NCBI GenBank assembly: GCA_027619145.1
Contig: JAQCGA010000186.1
Location: forward strand, 1-7,583
Source of the DNA: a bacterium
GTDB taxonomy: Bacteria; Latescibacterota; UBA2968; GCA-2709665
DNA length: 7,583 bases
Direction: 5' to 3'
The translations under genes and the position numbers were made by a program. Every line of letters starts with the position of its first letter. Within the stretch, counting starts at the first letter, position 1. Positions 1 to 6,626 of the stretch are shown piece after piece. Under the pieces are notes generated by a model. It was not told where the DNA came from, searched no databases, and worked only from the letters and a program-made list of their open reading frames with translations.

Positions 1-292
1 TTTTCCAGCCAGATCCCCCGGTGTCCACGACGGTGGTAACGCCGTTGGGGAAGGCGTGCTGGTCCGGAAAGAGCCAGCCTTTGTACCCGCCGTACACGTG
101 GACGTGGATGTCTATGAGGCCGGGGGTAATGTATAGACCTGAGATGTTGATGGTTTTTTTTGTGGGACCGAGATTCTGGCCAACGGCGGCAACTTTTCCG
201 TTTGTGATGGCAAGGTCCGCCGGGCCGTCGAGACCATTTTTGGGGTCGATGAGGTGACCGCTGGTAAGGAGAAGATCGTGTGGGATTTCCAT
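1..292 (-). CDS. Amidohydrolase/deacetylase-family metallohydrolase (partial, N-terminal 97 codons)
   Basis: This is the beginning of a metal-dependent amidohydrolase (urease/dihydroorotase/D-aminoacylase superfamily); the rest lies beyond the window's left edge. The protein opens with the small N-terminal beta domain typical of the superfamily (LLLTSGHLIDPKNG, residues 7-20). The hallmark PGLIDIHVH follows at residues 57-65, where H63 and H65 are the first two metal ligands. Then comes GVTTVVDTGGSGW (84-96), which resembles the amidohydrolase/deacetylase subgroup more than true dihydroorotases. Family members hydrolyse cyclic amides, hydantoins or N-acyl amino compounds in the cytoplasm; the substrate here is unknown. 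The ATG is supported by GAGG overlapping the upstream oxidase stop codon (TGAGG, then 6 nt, then ATG), an 8-nt gap that implies translational coupling. No signal peptide is seen. The superfamily is secure, the exact activity is not. Confidence 0.88.
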   Translation of the reverse strand, partial: MEIPHDLLLTSGHLIDPKNGLDGPADLAITNGKVAAVGQNLGPTKKTINISGLYITPGLIDIHVHVYGGYKGWLFPDQHAFPNGVTTVVDTGGSGWK

Positions 293-300
293 CGGTTGCC

Positions 301-1425
301 TCAGGCACCCATGAGGTTGAAGCGGGTAGCCAACCAGGGGGCCAGGTCGAGTTCGGTTTTGCCTTCGAGGATCCATTTGGCGTTGTATTCGCCCATGGAT
401 ACGGAGAATTTGAAGCCCCGGCCACTCCAGCCGCAGTCCAGGAAGAGGTTGTCCAGGCCGGGTACAAAACCGAGTAGCGGTTTGAGGTCCGGCGTGTCGT
501 CGTAGCAGGTTTGATAGGCACCCTGGAAGCGTCCGCGTTTCATGTTGGGCAGGCGGTGGTGGATGACTTCGGTGGCGTGATCGACCATGAATTGTGGGCA
601 GACGGCTTCGGTGGGATCGGGCTCTATGCGGACGAGGGGTTTGCGGGTGTCGCGCAGGACGCGGAAGTGTTTGTTGTGCCAGGGGATGATGGCCAGTTCT
701 GCAGAGGTGACCGGGGGGCGATCCGCGAAGTCTGGTGGTTGGCGAAAGAAGGAGACGCCGACCTGGGTGGTTTCGATGGGCAGGAAGAGGCCGGCGGACC
801 GGGCAACTTTGTGGCTCCAGGGACCGCAGGCGAGAATGACTTTTCCGGGGGCAATTGCGCCCTGGGGCGTATGGAGGGTTTCGATGTGGCCGTTTTTGGC
901 ATCGATGCGGGTGACGGGGGTGAATTCGCGGAGGTCTGCACCCAGGCGTTTTGCCCCGGCAGCGTAGGCGTGCATGGTGCGGTAGGCATCTACACATCCG
1001 CTGCGGGGGTAAAGGATTGAGGCACCGAAGCCGTCCATGTTGAATTCGGAGTAGAAGTCTGTGGTTTGATCTACGGAGAGCGCGCGGGCATCGGAGCCGT
1101 TCTTGCGGGCGGCCTGGGCACGAGTTTCGGCGTTTTCCAGGCTGGATTGAAAGCCGAGGATGCCGTGGTTCATGAAGCCGATGTCTCCACCAATGCGCTC
1201 ATCGAAGTTTTCGTAGATGTCCAGGGCCCGCACGGCCAGGCGACTGATGGTGTCGGTTATTTCGGCCTGTTGACCACACATGGCACCGGACATGGAACTG
1301 GTTCCCGAGCCGATGGTTTTGCGTTCGCAGAGGACAATTTTTCCGGCACCGGCTTCGGCCAGGTGGTAGGCGATGGTGAGGCCAACGATGCCGCCGCCAA
1401 TGATGACGATGTCTGCGGTTTCCAT
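301..1425 (-). CDS. FAD-dependent amine oxidase/dehydrogenase, DAO family (sarcosine oxidase-like)
   Basis: This 374-residue flavoprotein belongs to the D-amino-acid oxidase (DAO) family, which includes sarcosine oxidase, glycine oxidase and related N-methyl or amino-acid oxidases. The ADP-binding Rossmann motif GGGIVG is at residues 10-15, followed by the acidic end of the second strand (VLCERKTIG, 31-39). The C-terminal FAD/substrate signature TPDLKPLLG is at 311-319 and GWSGRGFKFS at 332-341, the latter very like monomeric sarcosine oxidase. Length matches that family (about 370-390 aa). The expected product is an imine that hydrolyses to an aldehyde plus amine or to a keto acid. The start at 1425 is chosen because AAGGA lies 6 nt upstream; a longer reading from 1482 would only translate the heptamer repeat (LPSAFCLLPS) and is rejected. 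C307 sits near the position of the covalent-flavin cysteine of sarcosine oxidase but appears one residue off. It lies between the isochorismatase-like and amidohydrolase genes. Confidence 0.9.
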   Translation of the reverse strand: METADIVIIGGGIVGLTIAYHLAEAGAGKIVLCERKTIGSGTSSMSGAMCGQQAEITDTISRLAVRALDIYENFDERIGGDIGFMNHGILGFQSSLENAETRAQAARKNGSDARALSVDQTTDFYSEFNMDGFGASILYPRSGCVDAYRTMHAYAAGAKRLGADLREFTPVTRIDAKNGHIETLHTPQGAIAPGKVILACGPWSHKVARSAGLFLPIETTQVGVSFFRQPPDFADRPPVTSAELAIIPWHNKHFRVLRDTRKPLVRIEPDPTEAVCPQFMVDHATEVIHHRLPNMKRGRFQGAYQTCYDDTPDLKPLLGFVPGLDNLFLDCGWSGRGFKFSVSMGEYNAKWILEGKTELDLAPWLATRFNLMGA

Positions 1426-1450
1426 AAAAGATCCTTCAAAACGGTGAGAA

Positions 1451-1478
1451 GGCAGAAGGCAGAAGGCAGAAGGCAGAA
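1451..1478. repeat. Four perfect tandem heptamers (GGCAGAA)
   Basis: Four exact copies of GGCAGAA run head to tail, preceded by a degenerate partial copy (TGAGAA). On the transcribed minus strand this reads TTCTGCC repeated, inside the 5' leader of the oxidase gene and about 26 nt before its start codon. The array ends directly against the 22-nt palindrome. Such heptamer arrays occur as dispersed intergenic repeats in several bacterial groups (general recollection, not searched). Copy-number change would alter the spacing between the isochorismatase and oxidase genes without touching either coding sequence. Confidence 0.9.
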
Positions 1479-1500
1479 ACAATTATCAATTGATAATTGT
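1479..1500. repeat. Perfect 22-nt AT-rich palindrome
   Basis: The half-site ACAATTATCAA is followed immediately by its exact reverse complement, giving 11 paired positions with no spacer. It lies in the 87-nt gap between the isochorismatase-like and oxidase genes, 12 nt past the former's stop codon. In RNA it would fold as an AT-rich hairpin with a short loop. It lacks the GC-rich stem and long U tract of a strong intrinsic terminator, so it is at most a weak attenuator, an mRNA-stability element or a protein-binding site. Its direct junction with the heptamer array suggests that both belong to one dispersed repeat unit. Confidence 0.9.
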
Positions 1501-1512
1501 CTTTGCCTTGTT

Positions 1513-2163
1513 TTACGTCGTTCCGAGGGCACCTGCGATTTCTTCTGTTGTGGCGAGTTTGGCCCAGCGGGAGCCAACGAGGGCACGGAAAAGGTGTTTG
1601 TCCGTTTCCGAACCGTAGAGAATGCTGTCTTCCATCCAGTAGTTGTTGAAGCCGAATTCCCGGCCCTGGATGAGTGTATAGAAGACGCAGGCATTGCCGT
1701 ACTGGCCGCTCAGAACCAGGTGTTCAATACCGGCGTTGCGCAAGAGGAAGTCCAGCCCGGTACCTGTGAAAGCTGAACTGGCTACTTTGCGGACGATGAT
1801 TTCCCCGGGCCGGGGGGCCAGAGGAGCGATGACGGACATTGGATCCGAGTCGAAGAGTTCGTAGTCCCGGTCGCGCTGGTACGGAACAACTTCGCGACCG
1901 GTTTCGGTCCATTTGGCATTGACGACGTGGACGATTAGCGCGTTTTGGGAACGGAAGGCGTCCAGGGTGGTTCGAAGGTTTGGAATGACAGCGTCGAGTT
2001 CGGCCTGAAACCATTGGGCGCGGGATTCATTCCCGCCGGCCAGCCAGGAGGGATCGCAAAAGCGCTCCATCATGTCAATGATGACAAGAGCGGTTTTTTG
2101 TGCAGGTAAGGTGGCCTGCGGGTCGAGGTGCCGGAGGGTGAGCGCATCGGTATCGATTACCAT
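1513..2163 (-). CDS. Isochorismatase-superfamily cysteine hydrolase
   Basis: This 216-residue protein has the compact fold of the isochorismatase/nicotinamidase/N-carbamoylsarcosine amidohydrolase superfamily. The presumed catalytic triad is D30 (in ALVIIDMMERF), K126 (in IIVRKVASSAF) and nucleophile C159 (in LSGQYGNACV). The Cys means it is a hydrolase of amide, carbamoyl or ureido groups rather than a Cys-less isochorismatase such as PhzD. Possible reactions by family are N-carbamoylsarcosine, biuret, ureidoacrylate or nicotinamide hydrolysis; the residues seen do not choose between them. AAGGTG lies about 8 nt upstream of the ATG. The start overlaps the end of a 13-codon mini-ORF that begins at the nitrilase stop. 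Adjacency to a nitrilase-family gene and an amine oxidase favours an N-carbamoyl or N-acyl amine substrate (inference). No signal peptide. Confidence 0.9.
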   Translation of the reverse strand: MVIDTDALTLRHLDPQATLPAQKTALVIIDMMERFCDPSWLAGGNESRAQWFQAELDAVIPNLRTTLDAFRSQNALIVHVVNAKWTETGREVVPYQRDRDYELFDSDPMSVIAPLAPRPGEIIVRKVASSAFTGTGLDFLLRNAGIEHLVLSGQYGNACVFYTLIQGREFGFNNYWMEDSILYGSETDKHLFRALVGSRWAKLATTEEIAGALGTT

Positions 2164-2198
2164 GGATTGGACACCTTTTTGAAGCGAACGATGTTCAT
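2157..2198 (-). CDS. Possible 13-codon coupling mini-ORF
   Basis: A short open frame, MNIVRFKKVSNPW, starts with an ATG sharing one base with the nitrilase stop (TGATG). It stops at TAA (2159-2157), just past the isochorismatase ATG at 2163. It therefore spans the whole 34-nt gap, so a re-initiating ribosome would be delivered onto the next gene's start. No dedicated ribosome binding site is obvious, and the peptide has no recognisable function. It may be chance; it is listed because the frame overlaps both neighbours exactly where translational coupling would place it. Confidence 0.25.
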   Translation of the reverse strand: MNIVRFKKVSNPW

Positions 2199-3103
2199 CA
2201 GGGTTCTTCGCCGGGTGGATCTATGGGGGATTCGTTTTTGACCCAGGGGCCGTAGGTGGTCAGTTCGCTGTAGGTATCTGGCCTGCGGTGGTTCCAGATT
2301 TTGTCCCGGTACCTTACGCCAGACAGGACCATGCGCGGGCGGTCCAGGTCCAGTTCTGCGGTGGCTACGCCCTGGTACCGGCCCCGGTCGGCCAGGACGA
2401 TGCCGTCCGGGCCAATGATGCTGCTGCGATTCAGGCATTTGCCGGGCATCCAGGGGTCCGTGTCTCCAATGCCGTAGTTGACCGGGCAGAGGTAGACGCA
2501 GTTGTCAATGGCGCGGGATTGTATCATTGCCTCCCAACCCACTTCGCCGAACATAGAATATACTGTGGGATGAAAGATGATTTCCGCACCTTTCAGGGCC
2601 AGGATGCGGAAGGCTTCGGGAAAAAGTACATCGTAGCAGATGGTAATGCCAATTCGGCCGAAGTCCAGGTCGAAGACGGGCCAGCTGTCTCCGGGTAGAA
2701 TATGCCAGGCTTTGCGTTCTGCTACCGTGATGTGGACTTTTCGGTAGCCACCCAGATAGTTCCCATTTCGGTCGAAGATCAGGGCGATGTTGCGGCGGAT
2801 GTTGTGTTCCAGGCCCAGGATGGGAGCAATGACGTACATGCCGTGTTTGCGGGCGACTTCTGAAAAACGCATGCCGATGGGGCCGTCTGGGAACGGTTCG
2901 TACCAGCGTGCGTTTTCTCCAGCGCGAGGGATGCCCTGGACGGCGAAGGTTTCGGGCAGGCAGGCGATGTCTGCGCCTTTTCCGGCGGCTTCGGCCAGGA
3001 GGGCTTCAGCAGAGGTGAGGTTGGATTCGTGCTTTTCGTCGTCGGTTTCACCGGAGGGTTTGCCGGGGGTTGCGCAGACAGCAACGGTAACGGGCCTTGC
3101 CAT
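2198..3103 (-). CDS. Carbon-nitrogen hydrolase (nitrilase superfamily amidase/carbamoylase-like)
   Basis: This 301-residue member of the nitrilase superfamily shows the full Glu-Lys-Cys triad: E51 in CLPETF, K122 in GGYRKVHI and C156 in IGITICYDVLFPE. E129 is at the position of the additional conserved Glu after the lysine block. HPTVYS (178-183) and the QSRAIDNCVYL stretch (195-205) follow the family pattern. Length is normal (about 270-310 aa). The preserved amidase signature and the RRPDTYSEL tail suggest an amidase or N-carbamoyl amino-acid hydrolase (beta-ureidopropionase, N-carbamoylputrescine amidase type) rather than an aliphatic nitrilase; this is inference from motif style. GTGAGG precedes the ATG at close spacing. 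It follows the lyase gene by 20 nt and has no signal peptide, so it should act in the cytoplasm. Confidence 0.92.
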   Translation of the reverse strand: MARPVTVAVCATPGKPSGETDDEKHESNLTSAEALLAEAAGKGADIACLPETFAVQGIPRAGENARWYEPFPDGPIGMRFSEVARKHGMYVIAPILGLEHNIRRNIALIFDRNGNYLGGYRKVHITVAERKAWHILPGDSWPVFDLDFGRIGITICYDVLFPEAFRILALKGAEIIFHPTVYSMFGEVGWEAMIQSRAIDNCVYLCPVNYGIGDTDPWMPGKCLNRSSIIGPDGIVLADRGRYQGVATAELDLDRPRMVLSGVRYRDKIWNHRRPDTYSELTTYGPWVKNESPIDPPGEEP

Positions 3104-3123
3104 AGAGCCTCACAAGAGAAGGG

Positions 3124-6100
3124 TTACCTGAGGCGCAGAACGAGGTTCTGGAGTTTGAGGTGTTCCGGTGCAATTCGGAAGCTGAGCCAGCCGTTGCTGG
3201 ATCGGGCGTTGAGCGTTGCCGAGAGTTTGCCGTTTTGTTCAAGCGTGGCTTTTTTGCGGTGGGTGCGAATTTTGATTTCAGCGGGTGCAGTGGCGTAGAA
3301 GTGAAATGTGTTTCTGGACTTTTCTTCGATTGAGAATGTGGTGGGGATGCGGAAGTGGGTTCCGCTGTTGAAACTGAAGTCTTCGACCGTGATTTTACGT
3401 CCCCGAACGGATTTAACCGTGTAGGCGGTTTGGCACTTTTGTTGTGGGTCTTCCACCTGGACGAAGGCACCGGGCAGAGCAGCGGCTGTACGGATGGGCA
3501 CGCTGGTACAGAAGCTTGTTTCGTCGCTGGAGTCGATGTCACCTTCCTGGACGGGGTATTCGAGGGAAACAGTCAGATCCGGGGCGGAAAAGGCAGATGC
3601 TTCTGCCAGGAAAAGAGACTGATGGCCATTGTGTTCGCGGGAGTATACGGCAGTTCGGCCGGAAAAGGTGACATCCCCAAAGGTGTTTTCTGTACCATCC
3701 TGGGATTGGACAATGAGGTCGGTTCCGGTGCGGCGGGTTACACGGATGGCAGCGGGGCCATCTGCTCCATCGGGAAGTTTGAGGGCTTCTACGCCGGTGA
3801 TGTCCGGGGTGCCTCTGGCGTGATCGATGAGGGTGACGAAGGTGTTTCCTTTTCCACTTTCGTGTTTGCGAGCAAACAGGTACTCGTGTGTGACGTTGTC
3901 GTGCAGGCGGTCTTGTGGACCGGGACCTTCGCCAAGGAGAATTTCGTCTACAGGGGAGACGAAATGTACGTGCATGGAGAGGTTTTCGTGTGTCCAGGAA
4001 GTAAGCCAGGGCGTTTCCCCCGGTTTGCCCGCGCGTAATTTCTGGATGTCGTTGCCGAGGACACCGTTGCGTTTTTTGAGAGCAATGGGTTTGCTTCCGG
4101 CCGACGGGGGCGTGGAGAGGGTGCCTTCGCCGTGGATGGCGTAGTCGTGAGTTTTTCCACCTTTGACGCGGAAGCAGTCCACCACGTAAGCAGGACCTCT
4201 ACCTCGGTGGACCATGACGCAGTGCCGGCGGTAGGATTCGGTTTGTTTATAAGCGTTACATTCGGCTTCGATGGTTTTGACGGTGGGTGAAGTTGCCAGG
4301 AGGGTGAGGCTTCCGGGTGGGCGCTTGCCCCGGGGGAGCTGTTCGCTTTCGTCCACGACGACCAGGTTGTGTTTGAGGGTACTGCGGATGCTGCTGCTTA
4401 AGGGGTGGTCGCCCAGGTAGCCCAGGTCGGAGAGGACTTCAACTCCTTCGGTGATCATGGCAATGTTGAGGGCATCGGCATGGCTGTGGCCTTCGGGTTC
4501 GTAGAAGTTCATGAGGAAGGTGGCGGTGCCGGTGAGGTCGCCCTGGAACATGCGTTCGTAGCCGGTGTTGAAGATGGCCAGGAGCCAGCCGGGGAAAAAC
4601 CGGTCGCGTACAGGTGGAGGGGGGAGCGTTTTGAAGCTGGCGGGCCGGTTGAAGAAGGCGAAGTCGTCTCCGTTGTCTGGCCAGACGAAGGATGCGAATT
4701 CTTTGCCACTGCGAACCAGGCCCAGATTGTGTAGCCAGGCTGGTGCGGGCCAGCCGCCTGGGGCTGCAATTGCGTCTGCGGTGTGGGGCGTGCGTCCATC
4801 CGGCAGGGTCATGAGGGTGCGCGCGCGGAATACCGCGGCATACGAGCCGTTTGCTTCGTAGAGGTTCAGGTTGCGGTAGTGGTCTTTTTTGCGGTACGAG
4901 GGGGGATCGGTGTATCCCTGTGCGGCTTCGGGCAGGTCTTTGATATTGGACAGGGCGTAGAGGTAGTAGCTGGCGCCTTCGGCGGTGGTGCCGTCGAATT
5001 TAAAGAAGCCTTTGATGAATGGTTCAAAGCCTTCTACGCCCCGGTGGACAAATTCTGGGGCACCCAGGAATCGGCCCAGAGCGGCTTCGCCCACGCGGCA
5101 ACCGGCAACTTTGTTGTTGATGCCTTCCCAGAGGGTGAACGTCAACAGGCCTTCCACGATCAGATCGGAGATGACGGTGTTCCGTTCTTCATTCGTGAGG
5201 AAGGGTTGCCCGGTTGAATCTTTCTGGTCCCAGAGGAGGTCCAGCGCTTCGGCCAGGTTTGTGATCTGGTTTGCTTCGGCATTTACCCCGCCGCAAGAGA
5301 GCCGACCACAGCCCCAGAAGGTGTGGATGATTTTCCCGCTTTTCATGGAGGGTCGGTGTGGCTGGTCCGGGCAGGCGTTGACTTCAAAGCGGCTCAGGCC
5401 CTGGTCTTTTGCCATGAGTTCGCAGGCGTAGAGCGGATCGCAGTCCAGGAAGGTATTCCAGTAGTCGTGCAGGAGGTAATTGGGGTAGACTTTTGCGAAG
5501 CGTTTGAGGATGGCAGCCGCGGTGCGGGCATAGCTGTCTTTGCCGGTCATTCGGTAGAGGATGGCCAGGGTTCGGGCCGCGCCGGGCATGTGGTGGGTTT
5601 TTCGCTGTCGGATGGCACCTTGATACGAGGTATGAACTTTGCGGCCGGCCCAGACGAAGGCGTTTCGCCCGGTGGAGAATTTGCGGTCGTTGATTTCATC
5701 CGGGCGGAGATAATAGCTGAGGGTTTGGCCAGAGCGTGGAAGTTCCAGGAGGCCCTGTTCGGGGTATTCTGCGCCAGTCATGACTGCGCCGCAGAAGCTG
5801 CAGGTTAGCTTTTCGGGGTCCCGGTAGTCCCAGGCCATACTCCAGGTGTTGTCCGCTTCGCAGGCGGGGCAATAGGTGCCGTAGATGTGCAACGGGGTGA
5901 GATCCGGGACCATGAGGTCAATCCAGGCGTTGGAGCGCCCCGCGTAGTGGTCGGCCAGTTCGGTCATGCCATCATACTGTTGTTTGGCCCAGTCGTGCCG
6001 GCGGATGTTGGCCTGGGCAATGTCCAGGTTTTTGTCCCGAATACGCAGGCAGGGATGGTCAACTTTACCGGCGCTGCGGGTGAACTTCGTTTTTTGTTTT

Positions 6101-6150
6101 TCTATGCGCTGCCGGCATTCGCGTTCGCCCTGGCTGTTCCAACCTGGCAT
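3124..6150 (-). CDS. Heparinase II/III-like polysaccharide lyase with four-Cys zinc-knuckle-like insert
   Basis: This 1008-residue protein has the two-part build of heparinase II/III and alginate-lyase-type enzymes, which cleave uronate-containing glycans by beta-elimination. Residues about 40-520 form a helical, toroid-like N-terminal part, including WEGINNKVAG (341-350) and EGASYYLYAL (391-400), where family active-site Asn and Tyr residues are expected. Residues from about 530 form the heparinase II/III beta-sandwich, with the diagnostic EGHSHADALNIAM (553-565) followed by a buried Asp (LSDLGYLG, 573-580). Near the N-terminus two CxxC pairs (C94/C97 and C117/C120) look like a zinc knuckle, a feature I recall in long members of this family. 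The start is set by GGGAGG 5 nt before the ATG. The N-terminus is charged and has no signal peptide, which is odd for a polymer-degrading enzyme; an intracellular oligosaccharide lyase or a non-classical substrate is possible. It is the first gene of the cluster. Confidence 0.88.
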   Translation of the reverse strand: MPGWNSQGERECRQRIEKQKTKFTRSAGKVDHPCLRIRDKNLDIAQANIRRHDWAKQQYDGMTELADHYAGRSNAWIDLMVPDLTPLHIYGTYCPACEADNTWSMAWDYRDPEKLTCSFCGAVMTGAEYPEQGLLELPRSGQTLSYYLRPDEINDRKFSTGRNAFVWAGRKVHTSYQGAIRQRKTHHMPGAARTLAILYRMTGKDSYARTAAAILKRFAKVYPNYLLHDYWNTFLDCDPLYACELMAKDQGLSRFEVNACPDQPHRPSMKSGKIIHTFWGCGRLSCGGVNAEANQITNLAEALDLLWDQKDSTGQPFLTNEERNTVISDLIVEGLLTFTLWEGINNKVAGCRVGEAALGRFLGAPEFVHRGVEGFEPFIKGFFKFDGTTAEGASYYLYALSNIKDLPEAAQGYTDPPSYRKKDHYRNLNLYEANGSYAAVFRARTLMTLPDGRTPHTADAIAAPGGWPAPAWLHNLGLVRSGKEFASFVWPDNGDDFAFFNRPASFKTLPPPPVRDRFFPGWLLAIFNTGYERMFQGDLTGTATFLMNFYEPEGHSHADALNIAMITEGVEVLSDLGYLGDHPLSSSIRSTLKHNLVVVDESEQLPRGKRPPGSLTLLATSPTVKTIEAECNAYKQTESYRRHCVMVHRGRGPAYVVDCFRVKGGKTHDYAIHGEGTLSTPPSAGSKPIALKKRNGVLGNDIQKLRAGKPGETPWLTSWTHENLSMHVHFVSPVDEILLGEGPGPQDRLHDNVTHEYLFARKHESGKGNTFVTLIDHARGTPDITGVEALKLPDGADGPAAIRVTRRTGTDLIVQSQDGTENTFGDVTFSGRTAVYSREHNGHQSLFLAEASAFSAPDLTVSLEYPVQEGDIDSSDETSFCTSVPIRTAAALPGAFVQVEDPQQKCQTAYTVKSVRGRKITVEDFSFNSGTHFRIPTTFSIEEKSRNTFHFYATAPAEIKIRTHRKKATLEQNGKLSATLNARSSNGWLSFRIAPEHLKLQNLVLRLR

Positions 6151-6155
6151 ACCTG

Positions 6156-6161
6156 CCTCCC
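6156..6161 (-). promoter_or_regulatory. Strong Shine-Dalgarno of the lyase gene
   Basis: GGGAGG on the minus strand lies 5 nt before the ATG at 6150. It fixes the start of the lyase, and so establishes that the protein begins without a secretion signal. Confidence 0.8.
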
Positions 6162-6200
6162 GATGGATAAAAGCTATAATCTATAAATTTAGGGAGAGGT

Positions 6201-6229
6201 ATGATCGGATGGGAGAGGCCGGATGTCAA
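6201..6229 (-). promoter_or_regulatory. Candidate sigma70-type promoter for the five-gene cluster
   Basis: On the minus strand a perfect -35 TTGACA (6229-6224) is followed by a 17-nt spacer and a -10-like GATCAT (6206-6201), which matches four of six TATAAT positions. Transcription would start near 6194, leaving a leader of about 44 nt before the lyase ATG. Placement and spacing are good; the -10 is imperfect. Confidence 0.5.
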
Positions 6230-6318
6230 GAGGAAAGGGGGAGGGGCGGGTCGATATTTGCAGTGGAATTCTTTATTCTGGGGGTTTTCTGGCCTGAATA
6301 ATTCATAAAAAACGCTGG

Positions 6319-6437
6319 AACCACGGATAAATGCGGATAAACACAGATGGTTGGCACGTTGCTCATCGCCAGCCTTATGCAAATCGCTTAGAGTTCAAAA
6401 GTCTTTGATCTGTGTGTATCTGTGTCCATCTGTGGTT
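6319..6437. repeat. Inverted-repeat element built from CRGAT decamers
   Basis: The left arm (6319-6348) and the reverse complement of the right arm (6408-6437) match at 23 of 30 positions. Each arm is a run of about three 10-nt units with a CAGAT/CGGAT core: CCACGGATAA, ATGCGGATAA, ACACAGATGG on the left, and CCACAGATGG, ACACAGATAC, ACACAGATCA on the reverse-complemented right. The 59-nt centre shows no repeat. Similar sequences with repeated ACACAGATGG are familiar as intergenic repeats in many bacterial genomes (recollection, not searched). With no ORF inside, it could be a MITE-like non-autonomous element, a transcribed hairpin or a protein-binding array. Confidence 0.75.
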
Positions 6438-6555
6438 GCTTCTTGAATTTTTCAGGCTGGGTGTGTATTTAAAGGCAAATATTCATTCTTTTGTGCGTTT
6501 GCCTTTTGGGATTATGGTTTTGTGACGGTGTTTTTTTGTGCGTGTTTATTTCCTG

Positions 6556-6584
6556 TTGACACCTTTTTCATTTACATGTAATGT
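6556..6584 (+). promoter_or_regulatory. Candidate sigma70-type promoter for the transporter gene
   Basis: A perfect -35 TTGACA (6556-6561) is followed by a 17-nt spacer and TAATGT (6579-6584), which keeps the most conserved first, second and last bases of the -10. TGTAAT at 6577-6582 is a closer -10 match but would give only a 15-nt spacer. A start near 6591 would leave a leader of about 50 nt. Confidence 0.5.
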
Positions 6585-6626
6585 TCAGTCAATTCTGGTG
6601 CTTGTTTTGAAGAATATTGATTTTTT

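Noticed and set aside
511..1020. 169-codon plus-strand open frame inside the oxidase gene
   Set aside because: It is antisense to a confident gene and has low-complexity G/A/D-rich content with no recognisable motif.
1426..1482. N-terminal extension of the FAD oxidase to an upstream ATG (19 extra residues)
   Set aside because: The extra residues are mostly translation of the heptamer repeat. The internal ATG at 1425 has AAGGA 6 nt upstream and places the GGGIVG motif at the usual distance from the N-terminus.
1479..1500. Intrinsic terminator after the isochorismatase-like gene
   Set aside because: The palindrome is AT-rich with almost no loop, and only a short T run follows on the transcribed strand, so strong termination is not supported.
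1066..1776. 236-codon plus-strand open frame antisense to the oxidase and isochorismatase genes
   Set aside because: It lies opposite two genes with clear catalytic motifs, reads through the repeat and shows no family signature; long antisense frames are common in GC-rich coding DNA.
6175..6180. Perfect TATAAT on the plus strand as a transporter promoter
   Set aside because: It is about 460 nt from the transporter start, sits 25-30 nt upstream of the lyase ATG on the opposite strand and has no recognisable -35 at proper spacing.
6065..6382. 105-codon minus-strand open frame upstream of and overlapping the lyase start
   Set aside because: Part of it (HLCLSAFIRG) is translation of the decamer repeat, and its end overlaps the lyase out of frame. 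No ribosome binding site or motif supports it.
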